DNA of 64,000 nt, from contig NZ_RBKT01000001.1 of NCBI RefSeq assembly GCF_003633685.1, positions 5,828,001 to 5,892,000 of the forward strand, read 5' to 3'. The notes beneath the pieces are model-generated. The model ran no database searches, was not told the DNA's origin, and saw nothing but the letters and a program-made list of their open reading frames with translations. Positions 51,068 through 60,254 of the stretch are shown one piece after another. Both the position numbers and the translations under genes were made by a program. How positions within the stretch are numbered: the stretch's first letter is position 1; each line of letters opens with the position of its first letter. This DNA comes from Micromonospora pisi (GTDB lineage: Bacteria > Actinomycetota > Actinomycetes > Mycobacteriales > Micromonosporaceae).

Positions 51068-52269
51068 GCACCGAACCCCCGACCCCGGCTGGAGTGGCGA
51101 TGAACGACGAGCACGATCCCCGGCCCGGCGACAGCTCCGGGGCCGAAGCCGGCTCCTGGCACGGCTACGGCGACGGCACCAGGAGCGTGCACGCCGGGCT
51201 GCCGGCGCCCGAGCCGGGCCAGCCGTTCCTGCCCGGCCCGGTCTTCGCCGCGCCGTACCACCTCGACCCGGCGGCCGGTCAGGGGACGAACCCGAACGGG
51301 TACGGCCGACCGGACAACCCCACCCGGCGGGCCCTGGAGGCGGCGATCGGTGAGCTGGAGGGGGGCGACTGCCTCGCCTTCTCCAGCGGACAGGCGGCGA
51401 TCAGCGCGCTGCTGCTCGCGGTGCTGCGTCCGGGCGACGGCGTGGTGCTTCCCACCGACGGCTACTTCCCGGTCCGGTCCTTCGCCACCGAGACCCTCGC
51501 CCCGATGGGGGTACGGGTCCAGTTCGCGCCGACGGCCGGACCGTACCCGTCGTTCGAGGGGGTACGGCTGCTGCTGCTGGAGACGCCGGCCAATCCCGGA
51601 CTCGACGTCTGCGACGTGGCCGAACTGGCCGAGCGGGCGCACGCCGCGGGGGCTCTCGTCGCGGTCGACAACACCACCGCCACCCCGCTCGGTCAGCGTC
51701 CGCTCGATCTTGGCGCGGACCTGGTCGTGGCCTCCGGCACCAAGGCGCTGACCGGCCACTCCGACCTGCTCCTCGGTTACCTGGCGACCCGCTCCGCCGA
51801 ACTGCTCGGCACGCTGCGGTCCTGGCGGGCCACCACCGGTTCGGTGCCGGGTGCGTTCGACGCGTGGCTGGCCCACCGGTCGCTGGCCACACTCGACCTG
51901 CGGCTGGCCCGGCAGAGCGCCAACGCGGCGGCGGTGGCGGCGGCGTTGAGCCAGCGGGCCGACGTCACCGGCCTGCGGTGGCCGGGGCTGGTGGACGACC
52001 CGGCGTACCCGGTGGCGAGCCGGCAGATGCACCGGGTGCCCGGTGTGCTCTCGTTCGACCTGGGCGACGCCGACCGGGTGGCCCGGTTCCTGCGCGCCTC
52101 CCGGCTGGTCTTCGCCGCGACGTCCTTCGGTGGCCTGCACACCAGCGCGGATCGGCGGGCCCAGTGGGGTGACGACACCCCGGACGGTTTTGTCCGGCTC
52201 TCCTGCGGTGTGGAGGACGGCGCCGACCTGGTCGCGGACATCACGGCGGCGCTCGACGCGTCCGCCTGA
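51064..52269 (+). CDS. Cystathionine gamma-lyase/synthase-like PLP enzyme
   Basis: 401 residues of the trans-sulfuration (Cys/Met metabolism) family. Visible are the [38 protein letters not shown] block, [63 protein letters not shown] (PLP Asp and Lys) and the C-terminal [17 protein letters not shown] 45-residue Pro/Asp-rich extension precedes the family start. It could be a gamma-lyase, gamma-synthase or O-acetylhomoserine-type enzyme. It is ATGA-coupled to gpsA although metabolically unrelated, an insertion into the conserved gpsA-ddl block. Confidence 0.85.
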   Translation: MSTEPPTPAGVAMNDEHDPRPGDSSGAEAGSWHGYGDGTRSVHAGLPAPEPGQPFLPGPVFAAPYHLDPAAGQGTNPNGYGRPDNPTRRALEAAIGELEGGDCLAFSSGQAAISALLLAVLRPGDGVVLPTDGYFPVRSFATETLAPMGVRVQFAPTAGPYPSFEGVRLLLLETPANPGLDVCDVAELAERAHAAGALVAVDNTTATPLGQRPLDLGADLVVASGTKALTGHSDLLLGYLATRSAELLGTLRSWRATTGSVPGAFDAWLAHRSLATLDLRLARQSANAAAVAAALSQRADVTGLRWPGLVDDPAYPVASRQMHRVPGVLSFDLGDADRVARFLRASRLVFAATSFGGLHTSADRRAQWGDDTPDGFVRLSCGVEDGADLVADITAALDASA

Positions 52270-52335
52270 GCGGCCCGGCGTACGGGTCCGGACCGGACGC
52301 ACGTCTGACCCCGGGGGACGCGGATGCGGCATGGC

Positions 52336-52367
52336 GGAAGCCCCGATCGAAGGTGATCGGGGCTTCC
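52336..52367. terminator. Bidirectional hairpin
   Basis: A perfect 13-bp stem (GGAAGCCCCGATC/GATCGGGGCTTCC) with a GAAGGT loop lies between the convergent PLP-enzyme and DUF397 genes. Confidence 0.75.
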
Positions 52368-52463
52368 GGGTGACAGACCGCTCGCTCGGTCGGGGCGCCG
52401 AAGTCCCTACCGGACCGTGCGGGCGCCGGTGTCGCCGATCCGGCGACCCGGGCGGGCGAGGAG

Positions 52464-52685
52464 CTAGTCGATCACCGGGGCGGTCGGCACGGCGCTGGCG
52501 AACGCCGACCAGGCGGTCGCGGGGAAGAGCAGCACCGGGCCGGCCTGGTCCTTCGAGTCACGGACCCCGATCGCGTCGGCGGTGACGGCGAACTCCACGC
52601 AGGCGCCCTGGTCGCCACTGCGGCTGCTCTTGCGCCAGGTGGCGGTCGCGAAGGCGGCCATCGTGGTGGTGGTTGGAGCGGACAT
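52464..52685 (-). CDS. DUF397 small protein, second locus
   Basis: 73 residues with the family pattern ATWRKSSRSGDQGACVEFAVTADAIGVRDSKDQAGPVLLFPATAWSAF. A Thr-rich start (MSAPTTTTMAAF) distinguishes it from the copy at 24899. It lies 4 bp downstream of its XRE-DUF5753 partner on the same strand. See the 24899 entry for the presumed role of these pairs. It is the last gene before the terminator hairpin shared with the convergent gene. Confidence 0.9.
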   Translation of the reverse strand: MSAPTTTTMAAFATATWRKSSRSGDQGACVEFAVTADAIGVRDSKDQAGPVLLFPATAWSAFASAVPTAPVID

Positions 52686-52689
52686 GTGT

Positions 52690-53535
52690 CTACCGTCCCT
52701 TCAGGATGTTGGAGATCAGCTCGCCGCTCGCCTCCGGGCCCAGGGCCACGGTTCGCAAGTGCTGCATGATCTTCATACAGGTGTCGAGCTCGGGCGCGCT
52801 GTCGAAGGAGAGCTGACCGGCGACAGTCTCGACCGAGGCCAGGGGTTGATCGTCCAGGCCGAATTCAAGGATGTGCAGTGATCCCCTGGTGCCCCGGTGG
52901 TAGCCGGTGTCCAGCGGGATCACCTGGATGGTCATGTGTGGCAGCTCGGCGATTTTGATCAGGTGTTCCAGTTGTTCACGCCAGGCCGCCTCGCCGCCGA
53001 CCTTGCGCATCAGGGCCACCTCGTCGATCACCGAGACGACGACCAACGGATCGGGTGCGGCGGTGAGGCGTTTCTGTCGGTCGAGCCGGAGCTGCACCCG
53101 CTTTTCGATCTCGTCGTCGGTGAGGGTGTGCGGCCCGCCCCGCATGATCGCCCGGATGTAGTCCGGGGTCTGCAACAGGCCCGGCACCAGGGACGGTTCG
53201 AACGACTGGATGCCGCTCGCCTCGGACTCCAGCGCGATGAAGTCCATCGTCTTCCGGTCCAACATGTACGAATACGACACCCACCAGCCGGGCTTCTTGG
53301 CCTCCTTGGCCAGCTCGATCGTGCCCTTGAGCTCGTCTGTGTCCACGTTGTAGTGCGTGAGCAGGGCGCGGACGGTCGCCGGGCTGGGCAGACTCAGCGC
53401 GTTCTCGTAACGCGACAGTGTGCTGCGAGTGCTGTTGATCTCCTCGGCCGCCTTTTCGAGGGTCAGTTCGGCCTTCTCCCGGTAGGTCCGGAGGGCGATG
53501 CCGAGTCGGCGGGCGCGAGCGGTCTTCGGTGCCAT
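52690..53535 (-). CDS. XRE-family regulator with DUF5753, second locus
   Basis: 281 residues: an HTH domain (RRLGIALRTYREKAELTLEKAAEEINSTRSTLSRYENALSLPSPATVRALL) followed by the DUF5753 domain (WWVSYSYMLDRKTMDFIALESEASGIQSFEPSLVPGLLQTPDYIRAIM; VVSVIDEVALMRKVGGEAAWREQLEHLIKIAE; MTIQVIPLDTGYHRGTRGSLHILEF). ATG 53535 fits the family start; the frame upstream lacks a ribosome site. The pair is inserted in the otherwise conserved gpsA-ddl core. It differs clearly in sequence from the regulator at 24105, so it is not a recent duplicate. Confidence 0.9.
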   Translation of the reverse strand: MAPKTARARRLGIALRTYREKAELTLEKAAEEINSTRSTLSRYENALSLPSPATVRALLTHYNVDTDELKGTIELAKEAKKPGWWVSYSYMLDRKTMDFIALESEASGIQSFEPSLVPGLLQTPDYIRAIMRGGPHTLTDDEIEKRVQLRLDRQKRLTAAPDPLVVVSVIDEVALMRKVGGEAAWREQLEHLIKIAELPHMTIQVIPLDTGYHRGTRGSLHILEFGLDDQPLASVETVAGQLSFDSAPELDTCMKIMQHLRTVALGPEASGELISNILKGR

Positions 53536-53760
53536 GGACCGAGTTTGACATACGTCGGCGAGAAAGTGTGCATGAGAGATCTCCCGTGAGAGTTGCATTC
53601 ACGCTTTCACGGATGGCAACCTGTCATGGCGTCCTCGCTGCCGGTGGTCGTGTCGACGGTGGCGGTGAGTGACGGATTGGGGAATGAGGCGCACGGTGGT
53701 CGGGGACTCCCCCGTACCCGACCGCCGTGTGCCCCACCGCCGCGGACCCGGAGGTGTCGG

Positions 53761-53940
53761 ATGACAGCGACCCCCTGTTGGCCTCGTGTTTCACGCTGCC
53801 GATGGTGTACGCGGCCGGTGCTGCGCGACAACGACGGCGCGTGGATCCACGCCGACCTGGCGTACGTCTGCCGTGACCGTTCGGGCGGCCTGGCCGGCAC
53901 CACGGCGGAACCCGAGGCGGTGGCCCGCCATGCCGGCTGA
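53761..53940 (+). CDS. Small Cys-rich hypothetical protein, 59 aa
   Basis: Reads MTATPCWPRVSRCRWCTRPVLRDNDGAWIHADLAYVCRDR and continues with an acidic tail. Its four cysteines (C6, C13, C16 and C37), with a CRWC pair, and a tryptophan-histidine (WIHAD) suggest a small zinc-ribbon-like fold. GGAGGT lies 7 nt before the ATG, and codon usage is GC-biased in the third position. Divergent from the XRE gene. No function is known to me. Confidence 0.55.
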   Translation: MTATPCWPRVSRCRWCTRPVLRDNDGAWIHADLAYVCRDRSGGLAGTTAEPEAVARHAG

Positions 53941-54015
53941 CCACCGTCGCCCGCCCGCGCGACCGGCACCGGCAGGTCGCCGGCCCGCGTCACAGGCACC
54001 GGCAGGCCGCTGGTG

Positions 54016-54237
54016 GTGACCCGCTACCTGGTGGTGCTCACCGACGTGCGTCCACTCACCAACGAGGGACGCAACGAACGGGTCGAGCCGGAGCGGCGTC
54101 GGCAGGTGGTCGGTGCCACCAGCCGTGACGCCGCCGACCGGATTGCCGGCGCGTTCGCCGCGCTCGGCATGGTCCGGGCCGGTCGGCAACGCGTCAAAGT
54201 CATCGCCGTTGGCCGGCGATGTCCTGAACCACACTGA
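54016..54237 (+). CDS. Hypothetical protein, 73 aa
   Basis: A short frame with strong third-position GC bias: TRYLVVLTDVRPLTNEGRNERVEPERRRQVVGATSRDAADRIAGAFAALGMVRAGRQRVKVIAVGRR. It reads as a beta-alpha-beta basic protein with no recognised family. It starts at either of two adjacent GTGs (54013, 54016). The preceding 75 bp contain a direct repeat of GGCACCGGCAGG. Weakly supported, kept because of codon bias. Confidence 0.45.
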   Translation: MTRYLVVLTDVRPLTNEGRNERVEPERRRQVVGATSRDAADRIAGAFAALGMVRAGRQRVKVIAVGRRCPEPH

Positions 54238-54441
54238 ATGCCGGAGTCCCGGTGGTCGAGGTCCCCGACCACCGTGGCCCGGCCCGCGCCGCCCCGGGGC
54301 ACCAGCTGGTGCCCGCCCGGCTGAGAGCCCCGGGGCGGGTCCGCGGGACCATCGTGACCCGTGTGTCGGGTCGTTCCTGACATTGATCGAATCCTCGGCC
54401 TATCGGCCCGCGCGGCGGCCACGCAGAGTAGGGTCACCGGC

Positions 54442-55542
54442 GTGACGAGCCCACGGAAGACCCGCGTAGCAGTCGTCTTCGGCGGTCGTAGCACGGAGCA
54501 TGCGATCTCCTGCGTGAGCGCTGGAAGCATCATCAACGCCCTGGATCCGGACGAATACCAGGTGGTCCCGATGGGTATCACCAAAGCCGGCCAGTGGGTG
54601 CTGACAACTGGTGACCCAGAGCGACTGGCTATCACGGAAAGTATTCTTCCGGCGATCACCTCGGGCGCCGAGGCGACCGTCGTCCCGCCCTCCGACCCGA
54701 CCGCCAACGGTCTGATGGTGCTCGAACCAGCCGAAGGCCCGACCGCACTCTCCGATGTCGACGTGGTCTTCCCCGCCCTGCACGGTGCGTACGGCGAGGA
54801 CGGCACGATCCAGGGGTTGCTGGAGATGGCCGGCATCCCGTACGTCGGCTCGGGTGTCTTCGCCTCCGCCGCCGCGATGGACAAGGAGTTCACCAAGAAG
54901 CTCACCATCGCCGAGGGCATCCCGAACGGCCCGTACGCGGTGCTGCGCAGCGGCATGAACCTCTCCGAGGCGGAGAAGGAACGGCTCGGCCTGCCGGTCT
55001 TCGTCAAACCGGCCCGCGCCGGATCGTCGTTCGGCGTCACCAAGGTCTCCGACTGGGCCGACCTGGAGGCGGCGATCGTCACCGCCCGACAGATCGACCC
55101 GAAGGTGCTGGTCGAGGCCGCGATCGTCGGTCGGGAGGTCGAGTGCGGGGTGCTCGAGGGCGAGACCGGCGGCGCCCCGGAAGCCTCCGTGGTCGCCGAG
55201 GTACGGGTGGTGGCCGACCACGACTTCTACGACTTCGAGGCGAAGTACGTCGGCGACGCCTGCGAGTACGACATCCCGGCCGCCCTGCCCGAGCGGGTCA
55301 CCCGGGAGATCCAGGAATACTCCTGCCGTACCTTCACCGCGCTCGACTGCTCCGGGCTGGCCCGGGTCGACTTCTTCGTCACGCCCGACCTGGAGGTCTA
55401 CCTCAACGAGATCAACACGATGCCGGGATTCACCCCGACCTCGATGTTCCCGCAGATGTGGGCCGCCGCCGGGTTGGAGTACCCCAAGGTGGTCGACCGC
55501 CTGATCCGTACCGCGCTGCACCGGGGCACCGGCCTGCGCTAG
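54442..55542 (+). CDS. ddlA: D-alanine--D-alanine ligase (housekeeping copy)
   Basis: 366-residue ATP-grasp ligase making the D-Ala-D-Ala terminus of peptidoglycan. Motifs: GGRSTEHAISCVSAGSI, FPALHGAYGEDGTIQGLLEMAGIPYVGSGVFASAAAMDKEFTK, LPVFVKPARAGSSFGVTKV, HDFYDFEAKYVGD (omega-loop), ARVDFFVTPDLEVYLNEINTMPGFTPTSMFPQMW. The short loop between VDFF and LNEIN is the normal family form, unlike the insertion in the copy at 18240. GTG 54442 matches the family start. Synteny with gpsA-ddlA of M. tuberculosis (Rv2982c-Rv2981c), although accessory genes lie between here. Confidence 0.95.
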   Translation: MTSPRKTRVAVVFGGRSTEHAISCVSAGSIINALDPDEYQVVPMGITKAGQWVLTTGDPERLAITESILPAITSGAEATVVPPSDPTANGLMVLEPAEGPTALSDVDVVFPALHGAYGEDGTIQGLLEMAGIPYVGSGVFASAAAMDKEFTKKLTIAEGIPNGPYAVLRSGMNLSEAEKERLGLPVFVKPARAGSSFGVTKVSDWADLEAAIVTARQIDPKVLVEAAIVGREVECGVLEGETGGAPEASVVAEVRVVADHDFYDFEAKYVGDACEYDIPAALPERVTREIQEYSCRTFTALDCSGLARVDFFVTPDLEVYLNEINTMPGFTPTSMFPQMWAAAGLEYPKVVDRLIRTALHRGTGLR

Positions 55543-55581
55543 CCGGCGCCGGGCGGAGGCCCGAGCCGGGGGCCGGTCGTC

Positions 55582-56220
55582 TCAGGCGGTGCAGCCGTAG
55601 GGCTTGGTCGCCGAGGAGGGAACGGCGGCGACCACCGACTCGGCGAGCGGGGCGATCCACTGCAACGGCGGGTCGTAACCACGCGGCACGGCGACCCGGA
55701 CCGGCACCTCACGGTCCACGGTGACGAAGACCGTCTGGTCCGACTCCTCCTGGGCGTGCCAGCAGACCGCGTTCACCACCCAGACCTGGTCGGTCGGCGG
55801 GAACGAGGGGAGCGGGCTGCCGCAACTGACCGCGACCGCCGGATCGCCGTACGCGGCGTTCTGCTCCGGGCCGGCGCTGACCGGCCGTTGGGCCAGTTCG
55901 CCGAGGGTCGCCGGCAGGCGGGAGAGGAGCGCCCGGCAGACCGTGGCCGGCCGCTCGGCGAGCGGTACGGCGGACATCGTCACCGGGGCGGTGGACTGGA
56001 CCCGGGGCGTGGTCGCCGACGGCGTCGGGTTCGCGGAGGCCGCGTCGGGCGTGGGGGCGAGCTTGCCGAACGCGAAGATCGCGACGAGTACGGTCAGCGG
56101 CAACGCGACCACGGTGGCCCAGATCGCCGCCTGACGGGTCGACCGGTCCGAGGCGGGCGGGACCGTCCGCTCAGCGTCGGAACCGTCCTGCTCGACCGGG
56201 GTGGAAGTGCCCTCCGCCAT
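55582..56220 (-). CDS. DUF3515-type membrane-anchored protein
   Basis: 212 residues: a short Asp/Glu/Thr-rich cytoplasmic tail, one membrane helix (about 30-50, AAIWATVVALPLTVLVAIFAF), a Pro/Ser/Thr linker, and an extracellular domain with three conserved Cys (ATVCRALLSRLPATL, VSCGSPLP, NAVCWHAQEE). PSSATKPYGCTA forms the end. DUF3515 proteins are conserved next to ddl and thiL in actinobacteria (Rv2980 in M. tuberculosis). The Cys pattern suggests disulfides. Function unknown. ATG 56220 overlaps the stop of the AsnC-type gene (TGATG). Confidence 0.82.
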   Translation of the reverse strand: MAEGTSTPVEQDGSDAERTVPPASDRSTRQAAIWATVVALPLTVLVAIFAFGKLAPTPDAASANPTPSATTPRVQSTAPVTMSAVPLAERPATVCRALLSRLPATLGELAQRPVSAGPEQNAAYGDPAVAVSCGSPLPSFPPTDQVWVVNAVCWHAQEESDQTVFVTVDREVPVRVAVPRGYDPPLQWIAPLAESVVAAVPSSATKPYGCTA

Positions 56221-56453
56221 CAGAGGCGCACCACCGAACAGGTGAGGGTACGGGTGATCCCCGGCACCAACTGCACCTTGCTGACGATCATCTTGCCCAG
56301 TTCGTCGACCGTGTGCGCCTCGGTGAGGACGAGCACGTCGTACGGCCCGGTCACGGCATCGACCCGGACCACACCGGAGATATCCGTGATCTGCGCGGCC
56401 ACGTCACGCGCCCTTCCGACCTCGGTCTGGATGAGGATGTACGCCTGGACCAC
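56220..56453 (-). CDS. Stand-alone Lrp/AsnC-type ligand-binding (RAM/ACT-like) domain
   Basis: 77 residues: VVVQAYILIQTEVGRARDVAAQITDISGVVRVDAVTGPYDVLVLTEAHTVDELGKMIVSKVQLVPGITRTLTC has the beta-alpha-beta-beta-alpha-beta pattern and the G-P-Y-D motif of AsnC effector domains, with no helix-turn-helix. Single-domain forms assemble into decamers and bind amino acids. GTG 56453 has a clear GGAGGT site. Its stop overlaps the DUF3515 start, so the two are co-translated, away from thiL. Confidence 0.88.
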   Translation of the reverse strand: MVQAYILIQTEVGRARDVAAQITDISGVVRVDAVTGPYDVLVLTEAHTVDELGKMIVSKVQLVPGITRTLTCSVVRL

Positions 56454-56625
56454 GACCTGACCTCCGTCCGCCGCCGAGCGGCTTCGACCGTGAAAATACC
56501 GTACGGAGTGGGTCGGTTCCCCACCGGTGGTCAAGGGAGGCGCAAGTGAGCGTGCGGAGCAAGCGGATCGGGTGGTGTGCGGTGGCGGTGTACGGGTCCG
56601 GAGAGCGGCGTACCGGGGGCGGCGC

Positions 56626-57564
56626 GTGAGCGTGGCCAGCGCCGGAGAGTTCGGTCTGATCGCCCGGGTGACCGCGCGGCTGGGCAGCGGGGCGACGGTG
56701 CTCCTGGGACCCGGTGACGACGCCGCCGTGGTGAGCGCCCCGGACGCGCGGGTGGCCGCCTCGACGGACGTACTGGTCGAGGGGCGACACTTCCGCCGCG
56801 ACTGGTCCTCGGCGACCGATGTCGGACACCGGGCGGCGGCCGCCAACCTCGCCGACATCGCCGCGATGGGTGCGGTGCCGACAGCCCTGCTGGTCGCCCT
56901 CTGCATCCCGACGGACCTGGAGGTGCGCTGGGCCGAGGAACTCGCCGACGGTCTCGGTGCGGAAGCCGCCCTGGTCGGGGCGAGTGTGGTCGGCGGCGAC
57001 ATGTCGTCGAGTCCCACCCTGACGATCGCGGTCACCGCCCTCGGTGACCTGGGCGGCCGGGCGCCCGTCGTACGCAGTGGCGCGCGGCCGGGCGACGTGG
57101 TCGCCCTCGCCGGTCGGATCGGGTACGCCGCCGCCGGCTACACGGTGCTCTCCCGTGGCTTCCGTACGCCGAAGCTGCTGGTGGAGGCGTACCGGCGACC
57201 GGAGGTGCCGTACCGGGCGGGGCCGCAGGCGGCGCGGCTCGGCGCCACCTCGATGATCGACGTGTCGGACGGGCTCCTCGCCGACCTCGGCCACGTCGCC
57301 TCGGCCAGCGAGGTCGGCATCGACCTGCGCAGCGGCGCCTTCGAGATTCCGGCGCAGATGCGGGACGCGGCGCACGCGCTCGGCATCGACCCGTACGCCT
57401 GGGTGCTCGGTGGTGGGGACGATCATGCCCTGGCCGCCACGTTCCCGGCCCAGGTGGCGTTACCGGACGACTGGCGCGTGATCGGGCGCGTGGTCGACGG
57501 CACCGGGTTGACCGTGGACGGCAAGCCGTACAAGGGAAGTGCCGGCTGGGACCACTTCAGGTAG
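56626..57564 (+). CDS. thiL: Thiamine-monophosphate kinase
   Basis: Phosphorylates thiamine monophosphate to thiamine diphosphate. 312 residues with GEFGLIARVTARL, GPGDDAAVV, STDVLVEGRHFRRDWSSATDVGHRAAAANLADIAAMGAVP, VVGGDMSSSPTL, TSMIDVSDGLLADLGHVA, LGGGDDHALAATFP. The start at GTG 56626 (V-S-V-A-S-A) fits the family N-terminus; the frame is open upstream to 56527 but is non-coding in character. Neighbour order agrees with M. tuberculosis Rv2977c, but uracil-DNA glycosylase, which follows there, is absent here. Confidence 0.93.
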   Translation: MSVASAGEFGLIARVTARLGSGATVLLGPGDDAAVVSAPDARVAASTDVLVEGRHFRRDWSSATDVGHRAAAANLADIAAMGAVPTALLVALCIPTDLEVRWAEELADGLGAEAALVGASVVGGDMSSSPTLTIAVTALGDLGGRAPVVRSGARPGDVVALAGRIGYAAAGYTVLSRGFRTPKLLVEAYRRPEVPYRAGPQAARLGATSMIDVSDGLLADLGHVASASEVGIDLRSGAFEIPAQMRDAAHALGIDPYAWVLGGGDDHALAATFPAQVALPDDWRVIGRVVDGTGLTVDGKPYKGSAGWDHFR

Positions 57565-57626
57565 GGACGCCGTTGTGACCGGTCGGCCGGATCGGTAAGG
57601 GACTGCTGGCGCCGTACCCTTTACGG

Positions 57627-58094
57627 GTGAGTGAGATCGAGATTCGCGTGGTGCGTTACGACTCCCTGGTGGCGCAGCAACTCGTCGCCGACGCCCTGGC
57701 CGACCTGGGGCGTCGGTACGGCGGCAGCGGCGACGAGACCCCGGTCGACGTACGCGACTTCGAGTCGCCCTCGGGCGCCTTCCTGGTGGCGTACCTGGGT
57801 GGGGAGCCGGTCGGCTGCGGTGCCTGGCGCAGCCACGGCGACGACGGGGAGACAGCCGAGCTGAAGCGGATGTACACCGCGCCGGCGGCCCGGGGGCGTG
57901 GGGTGGCCCGCGCGGTGCTCGGTGCGGTGGAGCGGTCGGCCCGTGAACACGGGCGCAAGCGGCTCATCCTCGAGTGCGGGGACAAGCAACCCGAGGCGAT
58001 CGCGATGTACGAGTCATGCGGTTACGTGCGGATCGAGAACTTCGGCTACTACCGCGACTCCCCGGACTGCCTCTCCTACGGCCGGCCGCTCTGA
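57627..58094 (+). CDS. GNAT-family N-acetyltransferase, 155 aa
   Basis: A single GNAT domain: beta-strand GAFLVAYLGGEPVGCGAWR, ELKRMYTAPAARGRGVARAVLGAVERSAREHGRKRLILECGDKQPEAIAMYESCGYVRIENFG. The R-G-R-G-V-A acetyl-CoA pyrophosphate loop and the AMYESCGY helix are typical of motif A and B. The acceptor (amine of a small molecule or protein N-terminus) is unknown. Start GTG 57627. It is convergent with rpmB, with a strong hairpin in between. Confidence 0.9.
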   Translation: MSEIEIRVVRYDSLVAQQLVADALADLGRRYGGSGDETPVDVRDFESPSGAFLVAYLGGEPVGCGAWRSHGDDGETAELKRMYTAPAARGRGVARAVLGAVERSAREHGRKRLILECGDKQPEAIAMYESCGYVRIENFGYYRDSPDCLSYGRPL

Positions 58095-58127
58095 CAGCCC
58101 ACTCGGGGGACACGAGGACACGCAAGT

Positions 58128-58156
58128 AGCCGTCGGGTCCTGAGGACCCGACGGCT
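58128..58156. terminator. Bidirectional hairpin between GNAT gene and rpmB
   Basis: A perfect 13-bp stem (AGCCGTCGGGTCC/GGACCCGACGGCT) with a TGA loop lies 33 bp after the GNAT stop and 56 bp after the rpmB stop on the other strand. Confidence 0.75.
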
Positions 58157-58212
58157 GATGCGAGCTGGACCGGCGTGCCTGGGCCGCCGGATCGCGGGAC
58201 GCGACGAACGCG

Positions 58213-58404
58213 TCAGGCGCGGGCGACCTTACCGGCCTTGATGCAGGAGGTGCAGACCTGCATCTTGCGGGTGTTGCCGCCACCAGCCGGGGTGCGCACA
58301 GTCTGGATGTTCGGGTTCCAGCGGCGGTTGGTCCGCCGGTGCGAGTGGGAAACGTTGTGGCCGAAGCCCGGTCCCTTGCCACAAACGTCGCACACGCTAG
58401 CCAC
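58213..58404 (-). CDS. rpmB: 50S ribosomal protein L28
   Basis: 63 residues. [34 protein letters not shown] is the L28 signature, and two Cys pairs (C-D-V-C and CTSC in [13 protein letters not shown]) form the zinc-binding C+ form. GTG 58404 has a GGAGTA ribosome site, so the 9-residue upstream extension in the frame is not used. C+ paralogues are often zinc-replete isoforms with C- partners elsewhere; only this one is in the window. It is divergent from the DAK2 gene. Confidence 0.95.
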   Translation of the reverse strand: MASVCDVCGKGPGFGHNVSHSHRRTNRRWNPNIQTVRTPAGGGNTRKMQVCTSCIKAGKVARA

Positions 58405-58595
58405 GGGATACTCCTGGGATTGATCGTTCATGAAGTCGCCGGCAGGGTGCTGTCCGGGCAACCTGGCCAGGCTACCCGATGCCTCCGCCGTCGGGCGAAT
58501 CGGCTCCACCCCACCCACCGGCTCCGGCCTGCGCCGAGGCGGCAACGGGCCGCGGCGTACGGCAGGCGTCGGTGGTCTTCAGTAGGCTTCACGCC

Positions 58596-60254
58596 GTGCT
58601 GCAGACCCTCGACGCCGCCGCCATCCGGCGGTGGTGCGCGGGTGGGCTGGCGGCACTCGTACGACACCAGGTCGAGATCGACGAGCTGAACGTCTACCCG
58701 GTGCCCGACGGCGACACCGGCACCAACCTGGTGCTCACCCTGACCTCGGCACAGCAGGCGCTCGCCCTCGACCCCGACGGTACGCCGGAACCGAACCCGA
58801 CCGGGCCGGCCCCGCACGGGCGGGTGCTGCGCCTGATCGCCCGGGGGGCGCTGCTCGGCGCCCGGGGCAACTCTGGCGTGATCGTCTCCCAGATCCTGCG
58901 CGGCCTGGCCGACGTGCTCGCCGACGAGCCCGTGGTGGGCGGTCGGGAACTGACACGGGCGCTGCGGGCGGCCAGCACCGCGGCGTACGCGGCGGTGGCG
59001 GAACCGGTCGAGGGCACCGTACTCACCGTTGTCGCGGCGGCGGCGGGTGCGGCCGAACGGGCCGACACCGACGACCTGGCCGTGGTCGCGACCGCCGCCG
59101 CCAGCGGTGCCGCGCACGCCCTCGCGTGCACCCCCGAACTGCTGCCGGTGCTCGCCCGCGCCGGGGTGGTCGACGCCGGCGGCCGGGGCCTCTGCGTGCT
59201 GCTCGACGCACTGGTCGAGGTGATCACCGGCGCAGCGCCGAACCGGCCGGGGACGGCGTCACCCGGGCCCCGCCCGCCGCGCGCCGTCGCCCGCGAGACC
59301 GGCGCCGAGACGTACGCCTACGAGGTGCAGTTCCTGCTCGACGCCGTACCCGAGGCGGTGACCCGGATGCGGGCGGTGCTCGCCGGGCTCGGTGACTCAC
59401 TGGTGGTGGTCGGCGACGGGGCCACGGCCGGCCAGGTCGGCACCTGGAACGTGCACATTCACGTCAACGACGTCGGGGCGGCGGTGGAGGCCGGGGTGGT
59501 GGCCGGCCGGCCGTACCACATCTCGGTCGTTCGCTTCGCCGACCAGGAGCCCGGTGCCGGGCCGGTCGGAGGCACCGCCGCCCTGCCGGAGCCGGTCGAA
59601 CCGCCGAGCCGGGCGGCGGTGGTGGTCGCACACGGTGCCGGGCTGGCCGAACTCCTCGTCGGCGAGGGCGCCACCGTGGTCCGGGGCAACCCGTCCACCG
59701 GCGAACTGCTCGCCGCCGTCCGGTCGACCGGCGCGACCCGGGTGGTGGTCCTCCCCAACGACCCCAACACCCAGGCGGTGGCGAACGCCGCCGCCAAGGA
59801 GGCACACGAACTCGGCGTCAAGGTCAGCGTGGTGCCGACCCGCTCGCCGGTGCAGGCGCTCGCCGCGCTCGCCGTACGCGACCCGGCCCGCCGCTTCGAG
59901 GACGACGTGATCGCGATGGCCGAGGCGGCCGGGGCGTGCCGGTACGGCGAGGTCTGCTACGCCAGCCGGGAGGCGCTGACGGTGGCCGGGCGATGCCAGC
60001 CCGGAGACGTACTGGCGCTGGTCGAGGGGGAGGTGCACCTGATCGGCAACGACCTCGTGTCGACCTGCACAGCGTTGCTCGACCGGATGCTGGGCGGCGG
60101 CGGTGAACTGGTCACGTTGCTGGTCGGAGCCGACGCGCCGGCGGGACTCGCGGCGGCCGTACGGGAGCACGTCGGCAGTCGTTGGCCGTTCGTGGAGGTG
60201 CACGACTATCCCGGCGGGCAGCCGTTGTATCCGCTGCTGGTGGGGATCGAATGA
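58596..60254 (+). CDS. DAK2/FakA-like kinase (DhaL + DegV-like C-terminus)
   Basis: 552 residues. The N-terminal DhaL domain has the ATP-Mg motif NVYPVPDGDTGTNLVLTL and GARGNSGVIVSQILRGLADVL. The C-terminal half resembles the FakA C-terminus (VVVLPNDPNTQAVANAAAKEAHELGVKVSVVPTRSPVQALAAL). FakA phosphorylates FakB-bound fatty acids. In M. tuberculosis the equivalent is split (Rv2975c/Rv2974c, from memory), so this is the fused, complete form. No FakB (DegV) is seen here. The GTG at 58596 fits the domain start. Stop and recG ATG overlap (ATGA), the usual actinobacterial pairing. Confidence 0.88.
   Translation: MLQTLDAAAIRRWCAGGLAALVRHQVEIDELNVYPVPDGDTGTNLVLTLTSAQQALALDPDGTPEPNPTGPAPHGRVLRLIARGALLGARGNSGVIVSQILRGLADVLADEPVVGGRELTRALRAASTAAYAAVAEPVEGTVLTVVAAAAGAAERADTDDLAVVATAAASGAAHALACTPELLPVLARAGVVDAGGRGLCVLLDALVEVITGAAPNRPGTASPGPRPPRAVARETGAETYAYEVQFLLDAVPEAVTRMRAVLAGLGDSLVVVGDGATAGQVGTWNVHIHVNDVGAAVEAGVVAGRPYHISVVRFADQEPGAGPVGGTAALPEPVEPPSRAAVVVAHGAGLAELLVGEGATVVRGNPSTGELLAAVRSTGATRVVVLPNDPNTQAVANAAAKEAHELGVKVSVVPTRSPVQALAALAVRDPARRFEDDVIAMAEAAGACRYGEVCYASREALTVAGRCQPGDVLALVEGEVHLIGNDLVSTCTALLDRMLGGGGELVTLLVGADAPAGLAAAVREHVGSRWPFVEVHDYPGGQPLYPLLVGIE

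Noticed and set aside
53932-54019. 29-codon frame whose TGA overlaps the GTG at 54016
   Set aside because: Pro/Ala/Arg repeats from a local direct repeat; no evidence beyond the overlap.
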